Position numbers and translations under genes: made by a program | Shown: in pieces, positions 1 to 5,703 of the stretch | How the letters are laid out: each line of letters starts with the position of its first letter | How positions within the stretch are numbered: the first letter of the stretch is position 1 | Notes under the pieces: model-generated | The model's input: the letters and a program-made list of their open reading frames with translations, nothing else | What the model was told of the DNA's origin: nothing | The model's database searches: none | Assembly (NCBI GenBank): GCA_913054485.1 | Contig: CAJXHQ010000230.1 | Span: 1-5,726 of the forward strand | Source of the DNA: an uncultured Paracoccaceae bacterium | Lineage (GTDB): Bacteria > Pseudomonadota > Alphaproteobacteria > Rhodobacterales > Rhodobacteraceae | DNA length: 5,726 nt | Reading direction: 5' to 3'

Positions 1-700
1 GCGCCACTTCTGAGTAAGCGTCGGTCAGGCTGCCCAGATCGCGGCGGAACACATCCTTGTCCAGCTTCTGGCCGGTCTCGATGTCCCACAGGCGGCAGCT
101 GTCGGGGCTGATCTCATCCGCCACGATCAGGCGCATAAAGTCGCCCTCATAGACACGGCCGATCTCGATCTTGAAGTCCACCAGACGGATGCCCACGGCC
201 AGGAAGATACCGGACAGGAAGTCGTTGACGCGCAGCGCCAGGCTCAGGATGTCATCCATGTCCTGCTGGCTGGCCCAGCCGAAAGCCGCGATATGCTCTT
301 CCGAGACCAGCGGATCGCCAAGGGCGTCATCCTTGTAGCAATATTCCACAATCGGGCGCGGCAGCTGGGTACCCTCGTCGATGCCCAGACGCTTGGACAG
401 CGAGCCGGCCGCATAGTTGCGCACGATCACTTCCAGCGGCACGATCTCGCAGGAGCGGATCAGCTGCTCGCGCATATTCAGACGCTTCAGGAAGTGGTTC
501 GGAACGCCGATCTGGGTCAGGCCGAGCATGAAGAATTCGCTCAGGATGTTGTTCAGCACACCCTTGCCTTCGATCACGTCTTTCTTTTCGGCGTTGAAGG
601 CGGTGGCATCGTCTTTGAAGTACTGGACAATGGTCCCCGGTTCCGGGCCCTCATAGAGGGTTTTTGCCTTGCCTTCGTAGATCTTTTTGCGACGTGCCAT
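1..700 (-). CDS. purC: Phosphoribosylaminoimidazole-succinocarboxamide synthase (SAICAR synthetase), C-terminal end cut by window edge
   Basis: Cytosolic enzyme of de novo purine synthesis: it joins CAIR to aspartate using ATP to form SAICAR. My translation from the ATG at 700-698 begins [18 protein letters not shown], the family's glycine-rich ATP-binding start (residues 5-17). It continues through the signature [16 protein letters not shown] in the middle and the second family signature LVDFKIEIG, and ends at the edge with [12 protein letters not shown]. About 233 codons are visible without a stop. The family is usually about 240-255 residues, so only a short tail is missing. The start is supported by an AAAGG ribosome site a few bases upstream and by the conserved N-terminus. 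The gene is divergent from the zeta-subunit gene, with 288 bp between them. Nothing suggests damage; the missing stop is due to the edge. Identification is secure from the motifs. Confidence 0.97.
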   Translation of the reverse strand, partial: MARRKKIYEGKAKTLYEGPEPGTIVQYFKDDATAFNAEKKDVIEGKGVLNNILSEFFMLGLTQIGVPNHFLKRLNMREQLIRSCEIVPLEVIVRNYAAGSLSKRLGIDEGTQLPRPIVEYCYKDDALGDPLVSEEHIAAFGWASQQDMDDILSLALRVNDFLSGIFLAVGIRLVDFKIEIGRVYEGDFMRLIVADEISPDSCRLWDIETGQKLDKDVFRRDLGSLTDAYSEVA

Positions 701-750
701 GGACAGCCTTTCACAATTGCCTTGGGGGAGGAGACTCCCGTTTGAGCGCC

Positions 751-779
751 CTCATAAGGCAAGGGCCGCATCGCCGCAA
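751..779 (-). promoter_or_regulatory. Weak candidate sigma-70-type promoter for purC
   Basis: Read on the minus strand, TTGCGG (779-774) is followed after 17 bases by TATGAG (756-751), which would give a purC leader of roughly 45 nt. Each hexamer matches consensus only partly (3/6 and 4/6). The leader contains a small 5-bp hairpin (726-739, GGGAG/CTCCC on the plus strand). The leader is too short for a purine riboswitch, and I see no such structure. This is a pattern match only. Confidence 0.22.
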
Positions 780-896
780 GCGCGGCGGGAAGCCCCCTTT
801 CGCACCCATGCGGCAAACCTTCGTGAAACCTGCACGGAACCGGCGCACTGCCTGCGCGGCACGCCTGCCCTATGAAACTCCGATTAACCGCTGAAA

Positions 897-926
897 ACAA
901 GGGGCTGAGGTGGCAATATCCCTTGT
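897..926. repeat. Inverted repeat ACAAGGG / CCCTTGT upstream of the zeta-subunit gene
   Basis: ACAAGGG at 897-903 is the exact reverse complement of CCCTTGT at 920-926, with 16 bases between. The right arm overlaps the candidate -35 of the zeta gene promoter, so it could be an operator or a weak hairpin. A second small palindrome, TGTC-T-GACA (924-932), overlaps the right arm. Seven-base arms can occur by chance in a 288-bp spacer, so confidence that it is functional is low. Confidence 0.3.
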
Positions 927-951
927 CTGACAGGCCCCGCGCACCCATATT
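923..951 (+). promoter_or_regulatory. Candidate promoter for the ATP synthase zeta-subunit gene
   Basis: TTGTCT (923-928) and CATATT (946-951) are separated by 17 bases. Transcription would start near 958, giving a leader of about 30 nt before the ATG at 989. Both elements match the housekeeping consensus at about 4/6. This stretch is clearly more AT-rich than the rest of the 701-988 spacer, which otherwise shows no gene. Confidence 0.3.
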
Positions 952-988
952 TCTATCATAGGTGCACATTATTTGACGAGGGTAGGAG

Positions 989-1306
989 ATGACGACATTC
1001 GACGATCGTGAACAGGCCTTTGAGGCCAAGTACGCCCATGACGCGGAAATGCAGTTCCGGGCCGAGGCGCGCTGCAACAAGCTGCTCGGCCTCTGGGCCG
1101 CGGAGCTGATGGGCAAGACCGGCAGCGACGCCGAAGCCTATGCGATGACGGTGGTCTCTTCGGATATGGAAGAGCCGGGCCACGAGGACGTGATCCGCCG
1201 CGTCACCGCCGATCTGGAAGGCAAAGTGGCCTCTGACGTGATCCGCGCCAAACGGGCCGAACTGATGCCCGCAGCCAAGGACGCGATCCTCACCGAAGCA
1301 GGCTGA
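989..1306 (+). CDS. F1Fo-ATP synthase inhibitory zeta subunit (DUF1476 family)
   Basis: Protein of 105 residues with the hallmark start MTTFDDREQAFEAKYAHD, then QFRAEARCNKLLGLWAAELMG, and a charged helical C-terminal half. This is the DUF1476 family. Its Paracoccus denitrificans member (about the same length) is the zeta subunit, which binds the F1 part of ATP synthase and blocks ATP hydrolysis through its N-terminal segment. The whole protein looks helical and cytosolic, with no signal peptide or membrane segment. The start is favoured by GAGGG at 978-982, six bases upstream of the ATG; a second AGGAG touches the ATG and is too close to be the main site. The gene stands alone rather than in an atp operon, divergent from purC. 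A strong hairpin follows the stop. Family assignment is secure; the inhibitory role comes from the Paracoccus homologue. Confidence 0.93.
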   Translation: MTTFDDREQAFEAKYAHDAEMQFRAEARCNKLLGLWAAELMGKTGSDAEAYAMTVVSSDMEEPGHEDVIRRVTADLEGKVASDVIRAKRAELMPAAKDAILTEAG

Positions 1307-1323
1307 CGCGCCTGCCTTGAAAA

Positions 1324-1348
1324 CCCGGCTCCCGCCTGCGGAGCCGGG
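1324..1348. terminator. Strong 9-bp hairpin after the zeta-subunit gene
   Basis: CCCGGCTCC (1324-1332) pairs perfectly with GGAGCCGGG (1340-1348) around a 7-base loop, 18 bases after the zeta stop codon. Its position fits a terminator, but no T-run follows on the plus strand (CCTGCCGCG comes next). The short T-run lies on the other strand (GGGTTTTCAAGG), although no minus-strand gene lies on that side. It may be a factor-assisted terminator or an mRNA 3'-end stabiliser. Confidence 0.5.
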
Positions 1349-1438
1349 CCTGCCGCGCTCCGTCGCAGAGCCGCTGCGCAATCAGCGCAACGCTGCCATG
1401 CGTTCTGCGGCGTAACATCTCCCCAATGTCACATTATC

Positions 1439-1550
1439 TTGATTTGCAGCCCCCCCGGCGGGGTAATTGCCTGTGAAATACTCTGGGTTAACCGAACCGC
1501 AAGCAGGGCCGTCCTAGCATACGGTTAATTGGCCGAACCCGCCTAAGGAG
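1439..1550 (+). promoter_or_regulatory. Leader of the mprF-like gene: weak candidate promoter and strong ribosome site
   Basis: TTGATT (1439-1444) and GGTAAT (1462-1467) are 17 bases apart, a weak promoter candidate with a C-run/G-run (CCCCCCCGGCGGGG) in the spacer. Downstream are two imperfect copies of a motif, GGTTAACCGAACCGC (1486-1500) and GGTTAATTGGCCGAACCCGC (1523-1542). The ribosome site TAAGGAG (1544-1550) is excellent and four bases from the ATG at 1555, which fixes the start of the next gene. The rest of 1307-1554 shows no gene. Confidence 0.35.
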
Positions 1551-1554
1551 CCTT

Positions 1555-3447
1555 ATGCCTTTCAAACGCCTAGCAGTTCCGCGTCCGGCTTCCCGGGTTC
1601 TGCGCCTGACCTTCCCCTTCATGGTCACCATCCTGTGCCTCTGGGTGCTGCAGGACCGTGTGGCACTGCCCAGCCTTGGCGACCTTGAAGCGCTGCTGCG
1701 CGAGGTGCCGATGATCAATTGGGCCGGGGCACTGGCGGCGACTTTTGTCAGTTTCTGGGCGCTGGGGCGTTACGATTCCGTGGCGCACCGCCACTTGGCC
1801 ACCGGGCTGGACGGTCCGCGCGCCCGCAAGGCAGGCGTTGCCGCCATTGCGCTGTCGCAGACCGTGGGCTTCGGGCTGGTGTCCGGATCTTATGCCCGCT
1901 GGCGGCTGCTGCCGGGGCTGACACCGCTGCAATCCGTGCAGCTGACCACCTTTGTCGCCATGACGTTCCTTGCCGCCCTTGCCGCGGTCTGCGGGCTGGC
2001 CTGCCTGTCGGGGGCTGCAGGCCCTGCCATGCAGTGGATCGGCGCGCTGATCCTGCTGGGCGTGGCGGCGGCCACGCTTTTGTCCTTTGTCTTCCCCGAA
2101 GTGCCGCTGGGCAAGCGCCGCTTCCAGCTGCCCTCGCTCACCGCCATGGCCGCCCTTGGCGTCTGGACGCTGATCGATGTGGCCGCCGCCGGCACCGCAC
2201 TGTGGCTCCTGCTGCCCGGCACTCTGGAAATCTCCTGGCCGCTTCTGCTCAGCGCCTATTTCCTTGCCTTGGGTGCTGCGGTGATCTCCTCCGCGCCCGG
2301 CGGCGTCGGCCCGTTTGAGCTGGCCCTGGTTGCCCTATTGCCGATGGCCGGCGGCGAAGAGCTGATGGCCGGCATCCTCGCTTTCCGCCTGGTTTACTAC
2401 GCCCTGCCCGCGCTGCTGGCCGGTCTTGCCATCTCACTTTCGAAGGTTCTGGAAGAAGAAGAGGAGGCGGACACCGCCCCCGCCGCTGAAGGCCACAAGC
2501 TGCCGCATGACCGGCCACGCTCGGAAACGGCAGTGATCCGGCAGAACGGCGGCGATGTCATCGGCTGCGGCACCTCGCGGGTCGCGGTGCTGGACAGCCC
2601 GCAGGCCTCGATCGCGCTGTTTGATCCGGTTGCCGGCTGCGCCGCCCCGGCGCTGAAGCCGCTGCAACGCCGCGCCAAGGGGCGTAACGCGGCGGCCTGT
2701 TTCTACAAATGCTCCGCCCGCACCACGCTGAAAGCCCGCACCAAAGGCTGGCAGGTGCTGCGCATCGCCGAAGAGGCGGTGCTGGATCCCCAAAACTATA
2801 GCGACGATGGATCTGCCCGCCGCCAGCTGCGCCGTAAGCTGCGTCAGGCTGAAAAAAAAGGCCTGGAGGTCCGCCCCGCCGCCGAGCACTTGCCGCTGGA
2901 ACAGATGGCCGATGTGGATGCCGCCTGGCAGGGCAGCCACGGCCGCGCGCTCGGCACCACCATGGGCCGGTTTGAACCCGCCTACCTGATGGGCCAGCGG
3001 GTTTTCCTCGGCTGGAAAGACAACAAGATCATCGCATTTGCCTCCTTCCACGAAAGTGCCGGTGAATGGTGCCTGGACCTGATGCGCATCCTGCCCGGCG
3101 CGCCCGACGGCACCGGCCATTCACTGGTCCGCGCCGCCATTGAGGCCGCCAGGACAGAGGGTATCACCCGCCTGTCGCTGGCCGCCGCACCCGATCACCG
3201 GCTGGCGCCGCGCATCGACAAGGGGCTGCGCCGCTTCAAAACCTGCTTTGCGCCGCACTGGGAGCCGCTTTATATGGCCGCACCCAACTGGTGGCAGATG
3301 ACCGTCAGTGCGGCTGAGCTGATCCGCCTGGTGCACCGCCCGCCGCGGCTGAAACAGGCCAACTTTGATGCCACGCCGGCGGCAACCCGGTCTCATCCTC
3401 ATAATGAAGATGAAGAAAACGAATTTGCCATCGCACGCCGTGCGTGA
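1555..3447 (+). CDS. mprF: Compact MprF-like aminoacyl-phosphatidylglycerol synthase/flippase
   Basis: Membrane protein of 630 residues. Residues about 15-295 hold around eight hydrophobic segments with hallmarks of the MprF flippase block: YDSVAHRHL near 73-81, TVGFGLVSGSYARWRLL near 103-119, SSAPGGVGPFE at 245-255, and LVYYALPALL before the block ends. An acidic linker (EEEEE near 300) leads to a cytosolic DUF2156 domain (about 320-580). There, a DPVAG-type motif, FYKCS, EEAVLDPQNYSDDGSARRQL, GRALGTTMGRFEPAYL (463-478) and LDLMR (507-511) match the domain that transfers an amino acid from charged tRNA to phosphatidylglycerol. Such lipids lower the negative surface charge and protect against cationic peptides or acid. 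Full-length MprF is about 840-880 residues with about 14 membrane helices; this one lacks the second membrane block. The amino acid used (lysine, alanine or other) cannot be read from sequence. It has its own strong ribosome site and is followed by the methyltransferase gene on the same strand. Confidence 0.85.
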   Translation: MPFKRLAVPRPASRVLRLTFPFMVTILCLWVLQDRVALPSLGDLEALLREVPMINWAGALAATFVSFWALGRYDSVAHRHLATGLDGPRARKAGVAAIALSQTVGFGLVSGSYARWRLLPGLTPLQSVQLTTFVAMTFLAALAAVCGLACLSGAAGPAMQWIGALILLGVAAATLLSFVFPEVPLGKRRFQLPSLTAMAALGVWTLIDVAAAGTALWLLLPGTLEISWPLLLSAYFLALGAAVISSAPGGVGPFELALVALLPMAGGEELMAGILAFRLVYYALPALLAGLAISLSKVLEEEEEADTAPAAEGHKLPHDRPRSETAVIRQNGGDVIGCGTSRVAVLDSPQASIALFDPVAGCAAPALKPLQRRAKGRNAAACFYKCSARTTLKARTKGWQVLRIAEEAVLDPQNYSDDGSARRQLRRKLRQAEKKGLEVRPAAEHLPLEQMADVDAAWQGSHGRALGTTMGRFEPAYLMGQRVFLGWKDNKIIAFASFHESAGEWCLDLMRILPGAPDGTGHSLVRAAIEAARTEGITRLSLAAAPDHRLAPRIDKGLRRFKTCFAPHWEPLYMAAPNWWQMTVSAAELIRLVHRPPRLKQANFDATPAATRSHPHNEDEENEFAIARRA

Positions 3448-3472
3448 CACCTCCCCCTTATGAAATGACAGC

Positions 3473-3490
3473 CCGGAGTCCGCTCTCCGG
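3473..3490. repeat. Small hairpin between the mprF-like and methyltransferase genes
   Basis: CCGGAG (3473-3478) pairs with CTCCGG (3485-3490) around a six-base loop, in the short spacer before the methyltransferase gene. No T-run follows, so it is not a convincing terminator and the two genes may be co-transcribed. It is too short and simple for a SAM or SAH riboswitch. Confidence 0.35.
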
Positions 3491-3510
3491 CCCCTGATGG
3501 GACATGACCT

Positions 3511-4530
3511 ATCACCAGTACCTTCGAGACCCTGCTCGACACCAAAGACGTTCTGCTGGCAGACGGCGCCACCGGCACCAACCTGTTCAACATGGGGCTG
3601 CAGTCCGGCGATGCGCCGGAACTGTGGAACGTGGACGAGCCGAAGAAGATCATGACGCTTTATAAGCTGGCGGTGGATGCGGGCAGCGACCTGTTCCTGA
3701 CCAACAGCTTTGGCGGCACCGCCGCGCGGCTGAAACTGCACGACGCCCAGAAGCGCGTGCGCGAACTGAACCGCGCTGCCGCGGAACTGGGCCGTGAAGT
3801 GGCCGATAAGGCCGGGCGCAAGGTTGCTGTTGCCGGTTCGGTCGGCCCGACCGGGGAGATCATGCAGCCCGTGGGCGAGCTGTCCCACGCGCTGGCCGTG
3901 GAGATGTTCCACGAGCAGGCCGAAGCGCTGAAAGAAGGCGGCGTTGATGTGCTGTGGCTGGAGACCATCTCGGCCCCCGAAGAATTTGCCGCTGCTGCCG
4001 AGGCTTTCAAACTGGCCGACATGCCCTGGGTCGGCACAATGAGCTTTGACACTGCAGGCCGCACCATGATGGGCGTGACCTCCGCCGCACTGGCGCAGCT
4101 GGTTGAAGAGTTCGACAACAAGCCGCTCGCCTTCGGTGCCAACTGCGGCACCGGCGCGTCCGACATCCTGCGCACCGTGCAGGGCTTCTCGGCGCAAGGA
4201 ACCGAGCGCCACATCATCTCCAAGGGCAATGCCGGCATTCCGAAATATGTCGACGGCCACATCCACTATGACGGCACGCCGGAACTGATGGCGGAATATG
4301 CCGTGATGGCGCGGGATTCCGGTGCCAAGATCGTCGGCGGCTGCTGCGGCACCATGCCGGAACACCTGAGCGCCATGCGCGAAGCCCTGGACAGCCGCCC
4401 GCGCGGCGACCGCCCGGCGCTGGAGAAAGTGGTCGAAGTGCTCGGCCCGTTTTCGTCCGAAAGCGACGGTACCGAGGCCAAGCCGGAAGGCGAAGAGCGC
4501 CGTTCCCGCCGGGGCCGCCGCCGCGCCTGA
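3511..4530 (+). CDS. bmt: Betaine-homocysteine S-methyltransferase (start codon disrupted or non-canonical)
   Basis: Cytosolic zinc enzyme that moves a methyl group from glycine betaine to homocysteine, giving methionine and dimethylglycine. The frame carries the family's first-strand motif LADGATGTNLFNMGL, then AGSVGPTGEIMQPVG, ETISAPEEF, FGANCGTG and VGGCCGT. The cysteines coded at 4144, 4342 and 4345 are the three expected zinc ligands. The C-terminus is a basic tail (RRSRRGRRRA). Homology clearly begins upstream of the first in-frame ATG (3592), because DGATGT is coded from 3562. Yet the frame has a stop at 3505-3507 and no ATG, GTG or TTG between 3508 and 3591. I set the start at ATC 3511, giving about 339 residues, as the earliest plausible family-like point (ITSTFETLLDTKD). 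An ATG at 3504 is in another frame; restoring two bases near 3510 would join it. A strong terminator follows. Function is secure; the start is not. Confidence 0.85.
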   Translation: MTSTFETLLDTKDVLLADGATGTNLFNMGLQSGDAPELWNVDEPKKIMTLYKLAVDAGSDLFLTNSFGGTAARLKLHDAQKRVRELNRAAAELGREVADKAGRKVAVAGSVGPTGEIMQPVGELSHALAVEMFHEQAEALKEGGVDVLWLETISAPEEFAAAAEAFKLADMPWVGTMSFDTAGRTMMGVTSAALAQLVEEFDNKPLAFGANCGTGASDILRTVQGFSAQGTERHIISKGNAGIPKYVDGHIHYDGTPELMAEYAVMARDSGAKIVGGCCGTMPEHLSAMREALDSRPRGDRPALEKVVEVLGPFSSESDGTEAKPEGEERRSRRGRRRA

Positions 4531-4553
4531 GGCGGACGGGATTGATTATCAGA

Positions 4554-4578
4554 GGGCCGGGTTTTCCCGGCCCTTTTT
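4554..4578 (+). terminator. Rho-independent terminator of the methyltransferase gene
   Basis: GGGCCGGG (4554-4561) and CCCGGCCC (4566-4573) form a perfect 8-bp stem with a TTTT loop, followed by five T (4574-4578). It lies 23 bases after the methyltransferase stop. The T-run overlaps the stop codon of the convergent GNAT gene (TAA read from 4579-4577). On the minus strand the stem is followed only by TCTGATAATC, so it is weaker as a terminator for that gene. Confidence 0.93.
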
Positions 4579-5080
4579 ATGCCTGCCCGCCGCGCACCAG
4601 GATCACATTGGGATAGACCTCCGCACCGATCCGGAACAGGGTTTCGCCGGTCTGGCGGAACCCTTTGGAGAGGTAAAAGGCGATGGCCTTGGTGTTTTCC
4701 GCGTTTGTCGTCAGCCAGACCGCCCCTTCGGGCAGACGTGCCAGCGCCGCGTCCAGCAGGGCGCTTCCGATGCCCTGCCCCTGCTGGCCGGGCCGCACAT
4801 AAAAGGTGCTGATTTCGCTGGCCGGCATCCCGGTATCCGGCACCGGGCGGCCTCGTGTGACACGGATGTAGCCGGTCAGCCCGTCCGCAGCCTCAGCCAC
4901 CAGCGTAGCGGTGCCCGGCTCCCGCAGCTTGCTGCGGAACCTGTCCGCTGTCATCTCGGCCAGCACGTAGTCCGCGAAATGCGCGGAAATGCCCTGCTTG
5001 AGATAGGTGCCGAGCCAGACCTTGGCAGAAAGCGCTGCGAGGCTGGAGGCATCGGTCAGGTCTGCCGGTCTGAGTTTCAT
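4577..5080 (-). CDS. GNAT-family N-acetyltransferase, substrate unknown
   Basis: Protein of 167 residues with the single-domain GNAT fold: it would transfer an acetyl group from acetyl-CoA to an amine. The pyrophosphate-binding loop is clear, VRPGQQGQGIGSALLD (95-110, with Q100, G103 and G105 of the Q-x-x-G-x-G motif). So is the C-terminal motif NTKAIAFYLSKGF (129-141). The start MKLRPADLTDASSLAAL is typical of the family. I chose the ATG at 5080 because AGGA lies seven bases upstream; the frame could run back to a TTG at 5152, but that stretch does not look like protein of this family. No membrane segment or signal is seen. It converges on the methyltransferase gene and lies 166 bp after the VOC gene on the same strand. 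The substrate (small molecule, antibiotic or protein N-terminus) cannot be deduced. Confidence 0.88.
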   Translation of the reverse strand: MKLRPADLTDASSLAALSAKVWLGTYLKQGISAHFADYVLAEMTADRFRSKLREPGTATLVAEAADGLTGYIRVTRGRPVPDTGMPASEISTFYVRPGQQGQGIGSALLDAALARLPEGAVWLTTNAENTKAIAFYLSKGFRQTGETLFRIGAEVYPNVILVRGGQA

Positions 5081-5123
5081 GCGGTCTTCCTTTTTGCGGC
5101 GGATGCAGAGCCGCAACCCGGCG

Positions 5124-5152
5124 TTTATGATCGCGCCCTGCCCGCCCTGCAA
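5124..5152 (-). promoter_or_regulatory. Candidate promoter for the GNAT gene
   Basis: On the minus strand, TTGCAG (5152-5147) and CATAAA (5129-5124) are separated by 17 bases, placing a start near 5117 and a leader of roughly 37 nt before the GNAT ATG. Both hexamers match consensus at 4/6. No terminator is seen after the VOC gene, so read-through from that gene is also possible. Nothing else is visible in the 5081-5246 gap. Confidence 0.33.
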
Positions 5153-5246
5153 CGCCCGGCCTTTGTCAGGGCGCTTGTGTTTCTTGCAACCGGTCCATTG
5201 AGTCCGTCTGCTGAAAACGACCAGATAGAAGGCGCTTACGTGCCCC

Positions 5247-5624
5247 CTATTCGGCGGCAGACAGATCCTGCGCCAGCATCAGGGCATTTCCATCGGGATC
5301 ATAAAAGGTCGCGGTGCTGACCATCCCATCTATGGTTTCGGTCGGCCCGTCAAAACCGACGCCAGCCTGCTCCAAAGCCGTCCGCGCTGCGGCAATGTCC
5401 TTTACGCCAAACACCGGCACCGAGTTGCCGGGGGTGGGTTCGGCCTGTTCGCCCAAGCCCAATGTGACGCCCTTGGTCAAGGTTTGCAGCTCGCTCCAGC
5501 CGGCGTCTTCCATGTGGTAAAGCACTGAAAATCCGAGCATCTCCGTATACCAATCTGCACTTTTGTGCCGATCCCGGACTGAAAGGGCCAAAGTAATCGT
5601 CTTTTCAAGTGTCGCTACAGGCAT
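5247..5624 (-). CDS. VOC (glyoxalase/bleomycin-resistance fold) family protein
   Basis: Protein of 125 residues with the paired beta-alpha-beta-beta-beta modules of the vicinal oxygen chelate fold. The first module is ITLALSVRDRHKSADWYTEMLGF (split here as ITLALSVRD, 10-18, and SADWYTEMLGF, 22-32). The second is VFGVKDIAAARTALEQAGV (71-89), ending in FYDPDGNALMLAQ (107-119). The DPDGN turn and the WY-x-x-x-LGF helix are typical. The usual metal-binding His on the first strand and the Glu on the last strand are not evident (Leu/Ala and Gln instead), so it may not be a metal enzyme. The start at 5624 is favoured by GGGAA six bases upstream; a TTG at 5642 would add six residues and overlap the ribosome site. 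It is preceded by a good promoter with a perfect palindrome, so it is probably repressed until a signal arrives. The ligand is unknown. Confidence 0.87.
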   Translation of the reverse strand: MPVATLEKTITLALSVRDRHKSADWYTEMLGFSVLYHMEDAGWSELQTLTKGVTLGLGEQAEPTPGNSVPVFGVKDIAAARTALEQAGVGFDGPTETIDGMVSTATFYDPDGNALMLAQDLSAAE

Positions 5625-5646
5625 CGGTCTTCCCTTATACAATAAA

Positions 5647-5659
5647 TATAGTTACTATA
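5647..5659. promoter_or_regulatory. Perfect palindromic operator candidate upstream of the VOC gene
   Basis: TATAGT-T-ACTATA (5647-5659) is a perfect 6+1+6 palindrome. With one mismatch on each side it extends to AA and TT (5644-5662). It sits next to the -10 and over the expected transcription start of the VOC gene, and four bases before the ATG of the divergent frame. That is the position for a dimeric repressor site controlling both directions. Its AT-rich sequence stands out in this GC-rich DNA. The repressor is not identified. Confidence 0.6.
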
Positions 5660-5686
5660 CTTTATGGACATCACTACACTTGTCAA
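5659..5686 (-). promoter_or_regulatory. Promoter of the VOC gene
   Basis: On the minus strand a perfect TTGACA (5686-5681) is followed after 16 bases by TAAAGT (5664-5659, 4/6 match to TATAAT). Transcription should start near 5651-5653, inside the adjoining palindrome, leaving a leader of about 28 nt with an AAGGGAAG ribosome site. It has the best -35 in the window. Confidence 0.6.
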
Positions 5687-5703
5687 CCTGACCTCACGGG
5701 CCT
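5664..5703 (+). CDS. First 13 codons of a probable divergent gene, cut by the contig end
   Basis: The ATG at 5664 opens MDITTLVNLTSRA, which is open up to the last biological base. A TAG in frame at 5649-5651 rules out an earlier start. There is no ribosome site; TATAGT (5647-5652, 5/6 match) could serve as a -10 for a nearly leaderless transcript. Location across a palindromic operator from an accessory enzyme gene is the usual place for that gene's regulator. The N-terminal wording is reminiscent of small winged-helix (HxlR-like) regulators, but 13 residues are far too few to assign. The apparent stop codon after RA is made from the final T plus AG of the adapter and is not real. Confidence 0.4.

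Noticed and set aside
574..1116. Minus-strand open frame across the purC-zeta spacer
   Set aside because: It overlaps the N-terminus of purC in another frame and the zeta gene, and has low-complexity Arg/Ser/Pro composition.
2434..3120. Minus-strand open frame opposite the synthase domain of the mprF-like gene
   Set aside because: No recognisable protein features and no ribosome site; the plus-strand gene explains the region.
3404..3463. Nineteen-codon frame MKMKKTNLPSHAVRDTSPL as a leader peptide before the methyltransferase gene
   Set aside because: It has no ribosome site, overlaps the end of the mprF-like gene, and has no run of regulatory codons.
3448..3510. SAM or SAH riboswitch before the methyltransferase gene
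   Set aside because: Only a 6-bp hairpin is present in about 60 bases; none of the conserved core of these riboswitches is visible.
3121..4365. Long minus-strand open frame (414 codons) opposite the methyltransferase gene
   Set aside because: It lies opposite two well-supported genes, shows no family motif, and is an expected shadow of GC-rich codon usage.
5081..5152. Longer GNAT protein starting at TTG 5152
   Set aside because: The ATG at 5080 has a well-placed AGGA and the typical GNAT N-terminus; the extra residues do not resemble the family.
4577..5642. GNAT plus VOC genes as a toxin or antibiotic-resistance pair
   Set aside because: They are separated by 166 bp, each has its own candidate promoter, and neither shows toxin or antitoxin features; nothing ties them together beyond orientation.
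1..5703. Mobile elements, CRISPR arrays, tRNA or rRNA genes
   Set aside because: No long direct or inverted repeats, transposase motifs, spaced repeats or RNA-gene signatures were found on reading through.
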